DNA from: Haemophilus parainfluenzae
Lineage (GTDB): Bacteria; Pseudomonadota; Gammaproteobacteria; Enterobacterales; Pasteurellaceae
DNA length: 64,000 nucleotides
Assembly (NCBI RefSeq): GCF_003252795.1
Contig: NZ_QEPQ01000003.1
Location: forward strand, 124,001-188,000
Direction of reading: 5' to 3'
The stretch's first letter is position 1. The number at the start of each line of letters is the position of its first letter. Made by a program: the position numbers and the translations under genes. This document shows, one piece after another, positions 31,789 to 40,288 of this stretch. The notes below the pieces were generated by a model. That model was not told the DNA's origin. It did not search any database and was given only the letters and a program-made list of their open reading frames with translations.

Positions 31789-32388
31789 ATGAAACAAAAA
31801 ATTGTGCTTGCCACAGGTAATAAAGGCAAAGTAAAAGAAATGGCGGATGTATTAGCCAATTTCGGTTTTGAAGTGATTGCTCAAACGGATTTAGGCATTG
31901 AAAGTCCAGAGGAAACAGGCTTAACGTTTGTTGAAAATGCCATTCTGAAAGCACGTTATGCATCTGAAAAATCAGGTTTACCGGCTATTGCAGATGATTC
32001 TGGTCTTGTGGTGGATGCGTTAAATGGTGCGCCTGGATTATATTCTGCTCGTTATGCAGGTGTGGATGGTGACGAAGCTGATGCGAAAAACCGAGAAAAA
32101 TTATTGGCAGAATTAGCCGATGTACCGACTGAACGTCGCCAAGCAAAATTTGTGAGCACGATTGTGTTATTACAACACCCAAGTGATCCTTCTCCGATCA
32201 TTGCTCAAGGTGAATGTGACGGGCAGATTATTTATGAAGAAAAAGGTGAAAATGGCTTCGGTTACGACTCGCTCTTTTTTAGCCCTGAAAAAGGCTGTAC
32301 CTTTGCCGAATTAGAAACCGTAGAGAAAAAGAAAATTTCTCATCGTGCGAAGGCATTAGCTGTTTTAAAATCAAAATTAACCGCCTAA
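31789..32388 (+). CDS. rdgB: XTP/dITP diphosphatase (HAM1/RdgB)
   Basis: RdgB removes non-canonical purine nucleotides (dITP, XTP) from the pool. The start is placed at the ATG at 31789 ([18 protein letters not shown]), 24 bases inside the longest frame, because this N-terminus is the family one and an AGGGACAG site precedes it; the product has 199 residues. Family motifs: [11 protein letters not shown] near 7-17, [24 protein letters not shown] near 67-90 (catalytic Asp), FGYDSLFF near 155 and SHRAKAL near 183. The stop codon TAA is part of an exact uptake signal (32388-32396). Confidence 0.95.
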   Translation: MKQKIVLATGNKGKVKEMADVLANFGFEVIAQTDLGIESPEETGLTFVENAILKARYASEKSGLPAIADDSGLVVDALNGAPGLYSARYAGVDGDEADAKNREKLLAELADVPTERRQAKFVSTIVLLQHPSDPSPIIAQGECDGQIIYEEKGENGFGYDSLFFSPEKGCTFAELETVEKKKISHRAKALAVLKSKLTA

Positions 32389-32426
32389 AGTGCGGTTGAT
32401 TTTTAACGAGAATTAAAGGATACAAA

Positions 32427-32744
32427 ATGATTATTACCACTACACCTAATATTGAAGGTAAACAAATCGTAGAATATAAACAAGTTGTCTTTGGAGAAGT
32501 GATTGCAGGGGCAAACTTCATACGTGATTTTTTTGCGGCTATTACCGACGTGATTGGTGGGCGTTCTAGTGTTTATGAGCGTCGAATTAGTCGTGCACGC
32601 CAAGATGCCTTGAAAGAGTTGGAGGAAAAAGCGATTGCTTTAGGGGCAAATGCCGTGGTTGGCGTAGAGATTAATTACGCAACAGTAAGTAATAAAAGTA
32701 TGTTTATGGTGATTGCAAGTGGCACGGCAGTGGTAGTGCGCTAA
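32427..32744 (+). CDS. ybjQ: YbjQ/UPF0145 family protein
   Basis: The 105 residues match the whole YbjQ family (UPF0145, also called putative heavy-metal-binding domain). Typical segments are [21 protein letters not shown] at 1-20, [18 protein letters not shown]-like text near 25-40, and [19 protein letters not shown] near 70-88. It is a small cytoplasmic pentamer-forming protein of unknown function. It lies 38 bases after rdgB with an uptake signal between, and may be co-transcribed with it. Confidence 0.85.
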   Translation: MIITTTPNIEGKQIVEYKQVVFGEVIAGANFIRDFFAAITDVIGGRSSVYERRISRARQDALKELEEKAIALGANAVVGVEINYATVSNKSMFMVIASGTAVVVR

Positions 32745-32773
32745 GGTCGTTTTTTCATTTACTTAAATGTAAT

Positions 32774-32795
32774 TTTTGCGATCAGGATCGCAAAA
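32774..32795. promoter_or_regulatory. CRP-S competence regulatory element upstream of comE1
   Basis: A near-perfect 22-base palindrome: TTTTGCGATC (32774-32783), two bases, GATCGCAAAA (32786-32795). It has the C at position 6 of each half (TGCGA, not TGTGA) that defines Sxy-dependent CRP-S sites controlling the H. influenzae competence regulon. It is centred about 105 bases before the comE1 ATG. Its right arm overlaps an uptake signal (32794-32802). Confidence 0.8.
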
Positions 32796-32889
32796 GTGCG
32801 GTCAATTTCTTGCGTGTTTTCGGTGTTTCTTAAAAATGTCGCTGTTGATATGAATCAACGGTACTTATTTGTTAATAAAGGGCATTTTT

Positions 32890-33252
32890 ATGAAATTGAT
32901 GAAACATTTATTTAGTTCATTATTTATTGCAGGCGCGATGTTGAGTACACAAGCAATTGCAGAAGAAAAGACAGCAGAGCAGGCTCAACCGCAAACGCAA
33001 GTGCAGCAACAAACTGCTGTGCAAGCACCATCACAAACTGTACAACAAACGGTGAGTGATAAATTAAATATCAATACCGCTAGCGCATCAGACATTCAAA
33101 AAGCACTGATTGGTATTGGGGCGAAAAAAGCAGAAGCCATTGTGCAGTATCGTGAAAAACACGGTAATTTCACTGTGGCAGAACAACTACTTGAAGTACA
33201 AGGCATTGGCAAAGCCACACTAGAGAAAAACCGAGATCGTATCGTGTTTTAA
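32890..33252 (+). CDS. comE1: Competence protein ComE1 (ComEA), helix-hairpin-helix DNA-binding
   Basis: ComEA-type proteins bind double-stranded DNA in the periplasm during natural transformation. The start is the ATG at 32890 after AAAGGG; the product has 120 residues. It has a Sec signal peptide ([20 protein letters not shown]), a Gln-rich linker (about 24-52, many QxQ), and a C-terminal ComEA domain ([20 protein letters not shown] near 56-75 and [17 protein letters not shown] near 101-117) with two HhH motifs. It follows lspA-ispH at a short distance, as I recall from H. influenzae. The CRP-S site upstream fits competence control. Confidence 0.88.
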   Translation: MKLMKHLFSSLFIAGAMLSTQAIAEEKTAEQAQPQTQVQQQTAVQAPSQTVQQTVSDKLNINTASASDIQKALIGIGAKKAEAIVQYREKHGNFTVAEQLLEVQGIGKATLEKNRDRIVF

Positions 33253-33270
33253 TGTTGTTATTTTTATATG

Positions 33271-33303
33271 AAAAGCGGAATAGTGATATTCCGCTTTTTT
33301 TAT
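33271..33303 (+). terminator. Terminator after comE1
   Basis: AAAAGCGGAATA (33271-33282) pairs with TATTCCGCTTTT (33287-33298), four-base loop, followed by T residues. Confidence 0.85.
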
Positions 33304-33370
33304 TTTTTGAGCAGAAAATTTACCAAAACTTGCAAAATATCAAATTTTTTTGGAATAAGTCGGGGATTTC

Positions 33371-33398
33371 TTGCAATGGTTTTATAAGAGAGTAGAAT
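33371..33398 (+). promoter_or_regulatory. Candidate focA-pflB promoter
   Basis: TTGCAA (33371-33376) and TAGAAT (33393-33398) are separated by 16 bases, about 70 bases before the focA start. Hexamer matches are moderate. No convincing FNR site is centred at the usual -41.5 position. Confidence 0.3.
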
Positions 33399-33466
33399 AC
33401 CAAACGGGTATAGGAATACCTATGTTGTAGTATAAGAAATAATAAACCAACTATTTGGAGTTAGAT

Positions 33467-34321
33467 ATGGCATCAGAAAATTTAAATCAATCTTCTGTTG
33501 CTCTCACACCAGTTGAAGCAACGGATTATGCTGAAAGCGTCGCTGCGTATAAAGCGCAAAAACGCCCATTTTTATCATTTCTGTCTGGTATTAGTGCTGG
33601 GGCTTGTATTGCTTTAGCCTTTGTATTCTATACGACGACACAAACAGCAAGCGCAGGAGCGCCTTGGGGATTAACCAAGTTAGTCGGTGGGTTAGTCTTC
33701 TCTTTAGGCGTAATTATGGTGGTAATTTTAGGATCTGAATTATTCACCTCTTCTACTTTAACCTTAGTTGCCCGCGTAGGCGGTAAGATAACCACAGCTC
33801 AAATGATCCGAAATTGGATTGTGGTGTATTTGGGCAACTTTGTGGGCGGTTTATTTATTGCTGCAGTGATTTGGTTTGGGGGACAAACCATGGCAGCAAA
33901 TGGTCAATGGGGTTTAACCATTTTGGCAACCGCTCAACATAAGATTCATCATACTTGGTTTGAAGCATTTAACCTTGGTATTTTATGTAACATTATGGTG
34001 TGTGTAGCGGTATGGATGTCTTATTCCGGTAAAACTGTTACAGACAAAGCATTTATTATGATCATGCCGATTGGTTTATTTGTCGCATCAGGTTTTGAAC
34101 ACTGTGTGGCAAATATGTTTATGATTCCACTAGGCATTATCACAGCTCATTCTAGTACGCCAGAATTTTGGCAACAAATTGGTGTGGATCCAATGAAATA
34201 TGCAGATTTAGATCTCTATCATTTCATTGTGAAGAATTTGATTCCAGTAACGTTAGGAAACATTGTGGGTGGTGCGGTTTGTATCGGCTTATTCCAACGT
34301 TATTTAACCAAAGCTCACTAA
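33467..34321 (+). CDS. focA: Formate transporter FocA
   Basis: FocA is a pentameric channel of the formate/nitrite transporter family that exports formate made by PflB in anaerobic growth. The start is the ATG at 33467 (MASENLNQSS) after TTTGGAG, not the in-frame TTG twelve bases earlier; 284 residues. Six membrane helices are evident, with the conserved loop ELFTSSTLTLVARVGGKI near 88-105 and the central pore His in SGFEHCVANMFMIPLG near 206-221. It is followed 55 bases later by pflB, the classical focA-pflB operon. Confidence 0.95.
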   Translation: MASENLNQSSVALTPVEATDYAESVAAYKAQKRPFLSFLSGISAGACIALAFVFYTTTQTASAGAPWGLTKLVGGLVFSLGVIMVVILGSELFTSSTLTLVARVGGKITTAQMIRNWIVVYLGNFVGGLFIAAVIWFGGQTMAANGQWGLTILATAQHKIHHTWFEAFNLGILCNIMVCVAVWMSYSGKTVTDKAFIMIMPIGLFVASGFEHCVANMFMIPLGIITAHSSTPEFWQQIGVDPMKYADLDLYHFIVKNLIPVTLGNIVGGAVCIGLFQRYLTKAH

Positions 34322-34376
34322 TGTACTAACGAACTAAACAAGACTTATTTTTTATCAATTAAAAAAGGAAATGACT

Positions 34377-36689
34377 ATGTCAGAACTTAATGAAGCACAA
34401 AAAGTTGCGTGGGCAGGATTCGTTGCCGGTGATTGGCAAGAAAACGTCAACGTGCGTGATTTTATTCAAAAGAACTACACCCCGTATGAAGGTGATGATT
34501 CTTTCTTAGCAGGTCCAACCGAAGCGACAACAAAACTTTGGGAAACCGTTATGGAAGGAATTAAAGTTGAAAACCGCACACATGCGCCATTAGACTTTGA
34601 CGAACATACGCCTTCAACGATTACTTCTCACGCACCAGGTTATATCAATAAAGACTTAGAGAAAATCGTAGGTCTTCAAACCGATGCTCCATTAAAACGC
34701 GCCATTATGCCATTTGGTGGTATTAAAATGGTGGAAGGATCATGCAAAATTTACGGTCGTGAATTAGATCCTGAAGTGAAAAAAATCTTCACTGAATATC
34801 GTAAAACCCACAACCAAGGTGTATTCGATGTTTATACGCCAGACATTTTACGTTGTCGTAAATCAGGTGTATTAACTGGTCTTCCAGATGCTTACGGTCG
34901 TGGTCGTATCATTGGTGACTACCGTCGTGTCGCACTTTATGGTGTTGACTTCTTAATGAAAGATAAATACGCACAATTTACTTCTTTACAAAAAGACTTA
35001 GAAGATGGCGTAAATCTAGAAGCAACTATCCGTTTACGTGAAGAAATCGCAGAACAACACCGTGCATTAGGCCAAATGAAACAAATGGCAGCAAGTTACG
35101 GTTTTGATATTTCTAATCCTGCAACTAACGCTAAAGAAGCAATTCAATGGATGTACTTTGCTTACTTAGCAGCAATCAAATCACAAAATGGTGCAGCGAT
35201 GTCATTCGGTCGTACTGCAACCTTCATTGATATCTATATCGAGCGTGATTTAAAAGCAGGTAAACTTACTGAAACTGAAGCTCAAGAATTAGTTGACCAC
35301 TTAGTCATGAAACTTCGTATGGTTCGTTTCTTACGTACACCTGAATACGATCAATTATTCTCTGGTGACCCAATGTGGGCAACTGAAACCATCGCAGGTA
35401 TGGGGTTAGACGGTCGTACATTAGTAACCAAAAATACATTCCGTATTTTACACACCCTTTACAACATGGGTACTTCTCCAGAGCCAAACTTAACAATTCT
35501 TTGGTCTGAACAATTACCTGAAAACTTCAAACGTTTCTGTGCAAAAGTATCGATTGATACCTCATCTGTTCAATACGAAAACGATGATTTAATGCGTCCA
35601 GACTTCAACAATGATGATTACGCAATCGCATGTTGTGTATCACCAATGGTTGTTGGTAAACAAATGCAATTCTTCGGTGCGCGTGCAAACTTAGCGAAAA
35701 CATTGTTATACGCAATCAACGGCGGTATCGATGAAAAATTAGGTATGCAAGTAGGTCCGAAAACTGCACCAATCACGGATGAAGTGTTAGATTTCGACAC
35801 AGTCATGACTCGTATGGACAGCTTTATGGATTGGTTGGCAAAACAATATGTGACTGCCTTAAATATCATCCACTATATGCATGATAAATATTCATACGAA
35901 GCAGCATTAATGGCATTACATGATCGTGATGTATACCGTACCATGGCTTGTGGTATCGCAGGTCTTTCTGTTGCAGCAGACTCACTTTCAGCAATTAAAT
36001 ATGCGAAAGTTAAACCAGTTCGTGGCGACATCAAAGATAAAGATGGCAATGTTGTAGCAAGCAACGTAGCGATCGACTTCGAAATCGAAGGTGATTATCC
36101 ACAATATGGTAACAACGACAACCGTGTTGATGACATCGCTTGTGATTTAGTTGAACGTTTCATGAAGAAAATTCAAAAACTTAAAACTTATCGCAATGCA
36201 GTGCCTACACAATCTGTATTAACCATTACTTCTAACGTGGTTTATGGTAAGAAAACAGGTAACACCCCAGATGGTCGTCGTGCAGGCGCGCCATTCGGAC
36301 CAGGTGCAAACCCAATGCACGGTCGTGACCAAAAAGGTGCGGTAGCATCATTAACTTCTGTAGCTAAACTTCCATTTGCTTACGCGAAAGATGGTATTTC
36401 TTATACCTTCTCAATCGTACCAAATGCGTTAGGTAAAGATCCAGAAGCACAACGTCGCAACCTTGCGGGCTTAATGGATGGTTACTTCCACCACGAAGCA
36501 GCAGTAGAAGGTGGTCAACACTTAAATGTGAACGTATTAAACCGTGAAATGTTATTAGACGCGATGGAAAATCCGGACAAATATCCGCAATTAACCATTC
36601 GTGTATCTGGTTACGCAGTACGTTTCAACTCTTTAACTAAAGAGCAACAACAAGATGTCGTGACTCGTACATTCACAGAATCGTTCTAA
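34377..36689 (+). CDS. pflB: Formate acetyltransferase (pyruvate formate-lyase) PflB
   Basis: PflB splits pyruvate to acetyl-CoA and formate with a glycyl radical. I choose the second ATG (34377, MSELNEAQ) since AAAAGGA lies seven bases before it and abuts the first; the product has 770 residues. The active-site cysteines are in [15 protein letters not shown] near 415, and the radical Gly is in the C-terminal [13 protein letters not shown] near 745. The gene carries no uptake signal over its full length. A terminator follows at 36709-36750. Confidence 0.97.
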   Translation: MSELNEAQKVAWAGFVAGDWQENVNVRDFIQKNYTPYEGDDSFLAGPTEATTKLWETVMEGIKVENRTHAPLDFDEHTPSTITSHAPGYINKDLEKIVGLQTDAPLKRAIMPFGGIKMVEGSCKIYGRELDPEVKKIFTEYRKTHNQGVFDVYTPDILRCRKSGVLTGLPDAYGRGRIIGDYRRVALYGVDFLMKDKYAQFTSLQKDLEDGVNLEATIRLREEIAEQHRALGQMKQMAASYGFDISNPATNAKEAIQWMYFAYLAAIKSQNGAAMSFGRTATFIDIYIERDLKAGKLTETEAQELVDHLVMKLRMVRFLRTPEYDQLFSGDPMWATETIAGMGLDGRTLVTKNTFRILHTLYNMGTSPEPNLTILWSEQLPENFKRFCAKVSIDTSSVQYENDDLMRPDFNNDDYAIACCVSPMVVGKQMQFFGARANLAKTLLYAINGGIDEKLGMQVGPKTAPITDEVLDFDTVMTRMDSFMDWLAKQYVTALNIIHYMHDKYSYEAALMALHDRDVYRTMACGIAGLSVAADSLSAIKYAKVKPVRGDIKDKDGNVVASNVAIDFEIEGDYPQYGNNDNRVDDIACDLVERFMKKIQKLKTYRNAVPTQSVLTITSNVVYGKKTGNTPDGRRAGAPFGPGANPMHGRDQKGAVASLTSVAKLPFAYAKDGISYTFSIVPNALGKDPEAQRRNLAGLMDGYFHHEAAVEGGQHLNVNVLNREMLLDAMENPDKYPQLTIRVSGYAVRFNSLTKEQQQDVVTRTFTESF

Positions 36690-36708
36690 ATAAAGTTATG
36701 CTTTAATA

Positions 36709-36750
36709 CAAACCACTTATAGACTAGTTTTATAAGTGGTTTATTTTTAT
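36709..36750 (+). terminator. Terminator after pflB
   Basis: AAACCACTTATA (36710-36721) pairs with TATAAGTGGTTT (36731-36742), then ATTTTTAT. Confidence 0.85.
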
Positions 36751-36767
36751 ATATAGGAGAGCAAATT

Positions 36768-37058
36768 ATGCTAACAGTTATTGCCCAATTTTCAGTAAAA
36801 GCAGACAAAATCAATGATTTTCTCACTCAATGCCAAGAGTTGATTAAGCATACTCGCCAAGAAACAGGATGCGTATCTTACGAATTACAACAAAATAGCG
36901 AACAAGCTAATCATTATGTTTTTATTGAGCAATGGAAAAGCAAAGCCGATTTAGAACAACATTTTGCAACACCACACTTTACCTCAATTGTACCTGTATT
37001 GGTCGAGTATTGTGAACAAGCGCCGGTGGTGCAAACCTTTCAAAAAGTTAGCGAATAA
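36768..37058 (+). CDS. Putative quinol monooxygenase (ABM domain, YgiN-like)
   Basis: A 96-residue single ABM (antibiotic biosynthesis monooxygenase) domain: MLTVIAQFSVKADKINDFLTQ at 1-20, ETGCVSYELQQNSE near 36-49, HYVFIEQWKSKADLEQHF near 54-71. Such proteins are small dimers with a ferredoxin-like fold; some oxidise quinols, others have no known activity. A GGAGAG ribosome site lies before the ATG. It is placed between pflB and pflA on the same strand, which is unusual for the pfl region and suggests a redox role linked to anaerobic or shift conditions. That link is inferred from position only. Confidence 0.75.
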   Translation: MLTVIAQFSVKADKINDFLTQCQELIKHTRQETGCVSYELQQNSEQANHYVFIEQWKSKADLEQHFATPHFTSIVPVLVEYCEQAPVVQTFQKVSE

Positions 37059-37088
37059 TGACCGCACTTTGATAAATATATTTTAATT

Positions 37089-37120
37089 ATGAGCCTGATT
37101 TTAAGTCAGGCTCATTTTTT
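37089..37120 (+). terminator. Terminator between ABM gene and pflA
   Basis: ATGAGCCTGA (37089-37098) pairs with TCAGGCTCAT (37106-37115), seven-base loop, T6 tail. Confidence 0.88.
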
Positions 37121-37175
37121 ATAGATGATATTTTTGGTAAAATTTAGCTAGATTTATTTTTTTGGAAATTTATGT

Positions 37176-37916
37176 ATGTCTGTTCTAGGAAGAATTCACT
37201 CCTTTGAATCCTGTGGAACCGTGGATGGTCCCGGCATTCGTTTTATTTTATTTATGCAAGGCTGTTTAATGCGTTGCAAATATTGCCACAATCGTGATAC
37301 TTGGGATCTAGATGGTGGTCGCGAAATCAGTGTAGAAGAGCTCATGAAAGAAGTGGTGAGTTATCGTCACTTTATGAATGCAACCGGTGGTGGTGTCACA
37401 GCATCAGGTGGTGAAGCCATTCTTCAAGCTGAGTTTGTTCGTGATTGGTTCCGTGCTTGTAAAGCAGAAGGGATTAATACGTGTTTAGATACCAATGGTT
37501 TTGTACGTCATTATGACCACATTATTGATGAACTACTCGATGTAACCGATCTTGTTTTGCTTGATTTAAAAGAACTGAACGATCAAGTACACCAAAACCT
37601 GATTGGTGTACCAAATAAACGGACGCTGGAATTTGCGAAATATCTGCAAAAACGTAATCAGCGCACTTGGATTCGTTATGTAGTCGTTCCAGGCTATACA
37701 GATAATGATCATGATGTTCATCTGCTCGGACAGTTTATTGAAGGTATGACCAATATTGAAAAAGTCGAACTTCTCCCTTATCATCGATTAGGGGCTCATA
37801 AATGGAAAACCCTTGGCTTTGAGTATGAGCTCGAAGATGTTTTACCACCGACAAAAGAGTCACTTGAACATATTAAAACGATCCTTGAAGGATATGGACA
37901 TACGGTAAAATATTAA
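37176..37916 (+). CDS. pflA: Pyruvate formate-lyase activating enzyme
   Basis: PflA is a radical-SAM enzyme that puts the glycyl radical on PflB. The 246 residues show [13 protein letters not shown] (cluster CX3CX2C) near 30-42 and the GGG motif [16 protein letters not shown] near 70-85. The ATG at 37176 gives the family N-terminus ([20 protein letters not shown]). It has its own likely promoter after the terminator at 37089-37120. It is followed by the Protein E gene. Confidence 0.97.
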   Translation: MSVLGRIHSFESCGTVDGPGIRFILFMQGCLMRCKYCHNRDTWDLDGGREISVEELMKEVVSYRHFMNATGGGVTASGGEAILQAEFVRDWFRACKAEGINTCLDTNGFVRHYDHIIDELLDVTDLVLLDLKELNDQVHQNLIGVPNKRTLEFAKYLQKRNQRTWIRYVVVPGYTDNDHDVHLLGQFIEGMTNIEKVELLPYHRLGAHKWKTLGFEYELEDVLPPTKESLEHIKTILEGYGHTVKY

Positions 37917-37969
37917 GCTAAGGTATAAAAAGATTAACAGCAGGCTTTAGAAAGCTTTAAGGAGGAAAA

Positions 37970-38473
37970 ATGAAAAAATTAGCATTAACGTTTTTAGGTG
38001 TAGCCCTTTTAGCAGGCTGTTCAGCTGTTCAATCGCCAGTTACACAAGAAGAGGTGACATTAACGCCCCCTTCAAAAGATAGAGTAGGGTATGTTCGATT
38101 AGTAAAAGATAAAAATTACTACATTGATACCGATTCAATTTGGGTAGATAACCAAGATTTAAACCAAGTGCATTTTGATGCGGTGGTGAATTTGGATAAA
38201 GGTTTATATGTGTATCCAAATGAGAAAAGACGTTATGCACGTTCTGTTCGTCAATATAAAATCTTAAACTGTAAGAACTACCATTTAACCCAAGTTCGTA
38301 CTGATTTTTATGATGATTTCTGGGGCGAAGGTTTGCGCGCGGCACCGAAGAAACAAGAGAAATACACTATTAGTTTAAAACCTAATACAACGCTCTATGC
38401 TGCAGCACAAATCATTTGTGTAAATTCAGACAGAAAACCTTCTTTAGATTTAGAAGGCTCAAAAGCGAAATAA
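37970..38473 (+). CDS. pe: Surface adhesin Protein E homologue (lipoprotein)
   Basis: Protein E is a Haemophilus surface lipoprotein that binds epithelial cells, vitronectin, laminin and plasminogen. The 167 residues begin with a lipoprotein signal (MKKLALTFLGVALLAGCSAV, Cys17). The mature part contains segments near-identical to H. influenzae Protein E as I remember it: GYVRLVKDKNYYIDTDSIWV near 40-59, HFDAVVNLDKGLYVYPNEKR near 68-87, and RYARSVRQYKILNCKNYHLT near 88-107, which covers the adhesive region reported for the protein. Two conserved Cys (near 100 and 150) could pair. AAGGAGG precedes the ATG. It follows pflA, as in H. influenzae. Confidence 0.85.
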   Translation: MKKLALTFLGVALLAGCSAVQSPVTQEEVTLTPPSKDRVGYVRLVKDKNYYIDTDSIWVDNQDLNQVHFDAVVNLDKGLYVYPNEKRRYARSVRQYKILNCKNYHLTQVRTDFYDDFWGEGLRAAPKKQEKYTISLKPNTTLYAAAQIICVNSDRKPSLDLEGSKAK

Positions 38474-38480
38474 TCAATCA

Positions 38481-38514
38481 AAGTGCGGTTAGAAATAACC
38501 GCATTTTTTATTTT
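38481..38514 (+). terminator. Uptake-signal terminator after Protein E gene
   Basis: TGCGGTT (38484-38490) pairs with AACCGCA (38497-38503), followed by TTTTTTATTTTT. One exact uptake signal at 38481-38489. Confidence 0.75.
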
Positions 38515-38535
38515 TCTGAAACGAGTGAGTAGGCA

Positions 38536-38575
38536 ATAAAAAACGGTCAATATTCATTAAATATTGACCGCGCTT
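38536..38575. terminator. Terminator of efp
   Basis: CGGTCAATATT (38544-38554) pairs with AATATTGACCG (38560-38570). A-rich sequence on the left gives a T run on the minus strand, after efp. Confidence 0.8.
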
Positions 38576-38594
38576 TTTATCTCTCAATGAAAGA

Positions 38595-39161
38595 TTATTT
38601 CACACGAGAAACGTATTCGCCTGAACGAGTATCGACTTTAATTACTTCACCGATTTGAACGAAAAGAGGTACTTTCACCACAGCACCAGTGCTTAATGTT
38701 GCTGGTTTACCACCTGTACCCGCAGTATCACCTTTAAGACCTGGGTCAGTATCGATGATTTCTAATTCTACGAAGTTTGGTGGGGTAACAGTAATTGGCG
38801 CACCGTTCCATAAAGTCACGATACAATCTGCTTGGTCTAATAACCATTTTTCTGCATCACCTACTGCTTTTGCATCAGCAGAGTATTGTTCAAATGTTTC
38901 AGGGTGCATGAAGTACCAGAATGCATCATCTTTGTATGAATAAGTCAGGTTAAGATCCATAACATCAGCAGCTTCAACCGAAGTACCAGATTTGAAGTTT
39001 ACATCTAATACTTTGCCTGAAATTAATTTACGAATACGAGTACGAGTAAAAGCTTGGCCTTTACCTGGTTTAACGAATTCGTTTTCAACGATCACACAAG
39101 GCTCACCGTCTTGCATAAATTTTAGACCTGGTTTGAAATCACTGGTAGTATATGTAGCCAT
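38595..39161 (-). CDS. efp: Elongation factor P
   Basis: EF-P enters the ribosomal E site and rescues ribosomes stalled at polyproline. The 188 residues have the three beta-barrel domains; Lys34, the site of beta-lysylation, is in [10 protein letters not shown]. Immediately divergent, with 36 bases between start codons, is epmB, whose product makes the beta-lysine used for this modification. The ATG is preceded by TAGGATATTT on the minus strand. The C-terminus GEYVSRVK is the usual one. Confidence 0.97.
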   Translation of the reverse strand: MATYTTSDFKPGLKFMQDGEPCVIVENEFVKPGKGQAFTRTRIRKLISGKVLDVNFKSGTSVEAADVMDLNLTYSYKDDAFWYFMHPETFEQYSADAKAVGDAEKWLLDQADCIVTLWNGAPITVTPPNFVELEIIDTDPGLKGDTAGTGGKPATLSTGAVVKVPLFVQIGEVIKVDTRSGEYVSRVK

Positions 39162-39197
39162 ATTAAAAATATCCTAAAAAATAGAGATTGTTTGAAA

Positions 39198-40214
39198 GTG
39201 CGTATTTTAACCCGAAATATTGCGATTAGAGAAGAACAAAATTGGTTAGAAACCCTAAAAAATGCGATTTCTGATCCGAAAATCTTATTAAAAACCTTAA
39301 ATTTGCCCGTTGACGATTTTGCAGAGGATATCGCTGCCCGTAAACTTTTTGCCATGCGAGTGCCTTTACCTTTTGTTGAAAAAATGGAGAAAGGGAATCC
39401 GAAAGACCCACTTTTTTTGCAGGTTATGACAGCTCAACAAGAATTTATTGAAGCGGAAGGGTTTAGCCAAGATCCTTTAGATGAGCAGCAAAAAAATGCG
39501 GTGCCTAATATTCTGCATAAATATCAAAATCGCTTGCTGTTCATGGCAAAAGGAGGCTGCGCCGTTAACTGTCGTTATTGCTTCCGTCGTCATTTCCCTT
39601 ACGATCAAAATCCAGGTAATAAAAACAGTTGGCAACAAGCAATAGACTATATTGCCGCCCATCCTGAAATTGAAGAAGTGATTTTTTCGGGCGGCGATCC
39701 GATGATGGCGAAGGATAGTGAATGGGCGTGGCTATTAGAACGTCTTGAAAAAATACCGCACTTACAGCGTTTACGTATTCATTCTCGTCTGCCGGTTGTG
39801 ATTCCGGAGCGTATTACGGATGAATTTTGTGATTTATTGCTAAAAAGCCCATTACAAACGGTGTTTGTGACGCATATCAATCATCCGAGTGAAATTGATG
39901 AGGCACTCGCTTTCGCTATGCAAAAATTGGCAGTGGCTAAAGTCACCTTACTCAATCAATCGGTCCTCTTAAAGGATGTGAACGATAACCCACATACATT
40001 AAAAGTATTAAGCGATAAGCTGTTTCAAGCAGGAATTTTGCCTTATTACTTGCACTTGTTGGATAAAGTGCAGGGGGCGAGCCATTTTTATATTTCAGAT
40101 GAGAAAGCATTACAAATTTATAAAGAATTGCAGGCGCTCACTTCTGGCTATTTAGTGCCCAAATTAGCACGAGAAATCGGTGGAGAGCCAAATAAGACTT
40201 TATACACAGCGTAA
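39198..40214 (+). CDS. epmB: EF-P-lysine 2,3-aminomutase EpmB (KamA family)
   Basis: EpmB is a radical-SAM, PLP-dependent enzyme converting lysine to (R)-beta-lysine for EF-P modification by EpmA. The cluster Cys are in GGCAVNCRYCFRRHFPY near 117-133, and PLP-binding and substrate regions follow (FSGGDPMM near 160). The start is uncertain: GTG at 39198 gives the N-terminus MRILTRN, like the H. influenzae protein as I recall it (338 residues), while a TTG six bases upstream is also possible; no ATG exists nearby. The start region overlaps a degenerate uptake signal (GAAAGTGCG). epmA is not in this window. Confidence 0.93.
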   Translation: MRILTRNIAIREEQNWLETLKNAISDPKILLKTLNLPVDDFAEDIAARKLFAMRVPLPFVEKMEKGNPKDPLFLQVMTAQQEFIEAEGFSQDPLDEQQKNAVPNILHKYQNRLLFMAKGGCAVNCRYCFRRHFPYDQNPGNKNSWQQAIDYIAAHPEIEEVIFSGGDPMMAKDSEWAWLLERLEKIPHLQRLRIHSRLPVVIPERITDEFCDLLLKSPLQTVFVTHINHPSEIDEALAFAMQKLAVAKVTLLNQSVLLKDVNDNPHTLKVLSDKLFQAGILPYYLHLLDKVQGASHFYISDEKALQIYKELQALTSGYLVPKLAREIGGEPNKTLYTA

Positions 40215-40288
40215 GATCCGATAAAATACGATTCAATTTTTCACCGCACTTTTGTGCGATCTTTAGTTTAGCAAATCGAGGTAATACC

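Noticed and set aside
33330-33343. FNR-like TTGCA-N4-ATCAA upstream of focA
   Set aside because: Only one half-site is good and the centre is near -68 from the likely start; too weak to list as an operator, though FNR control of focA-pflB is expected from other bacteria.
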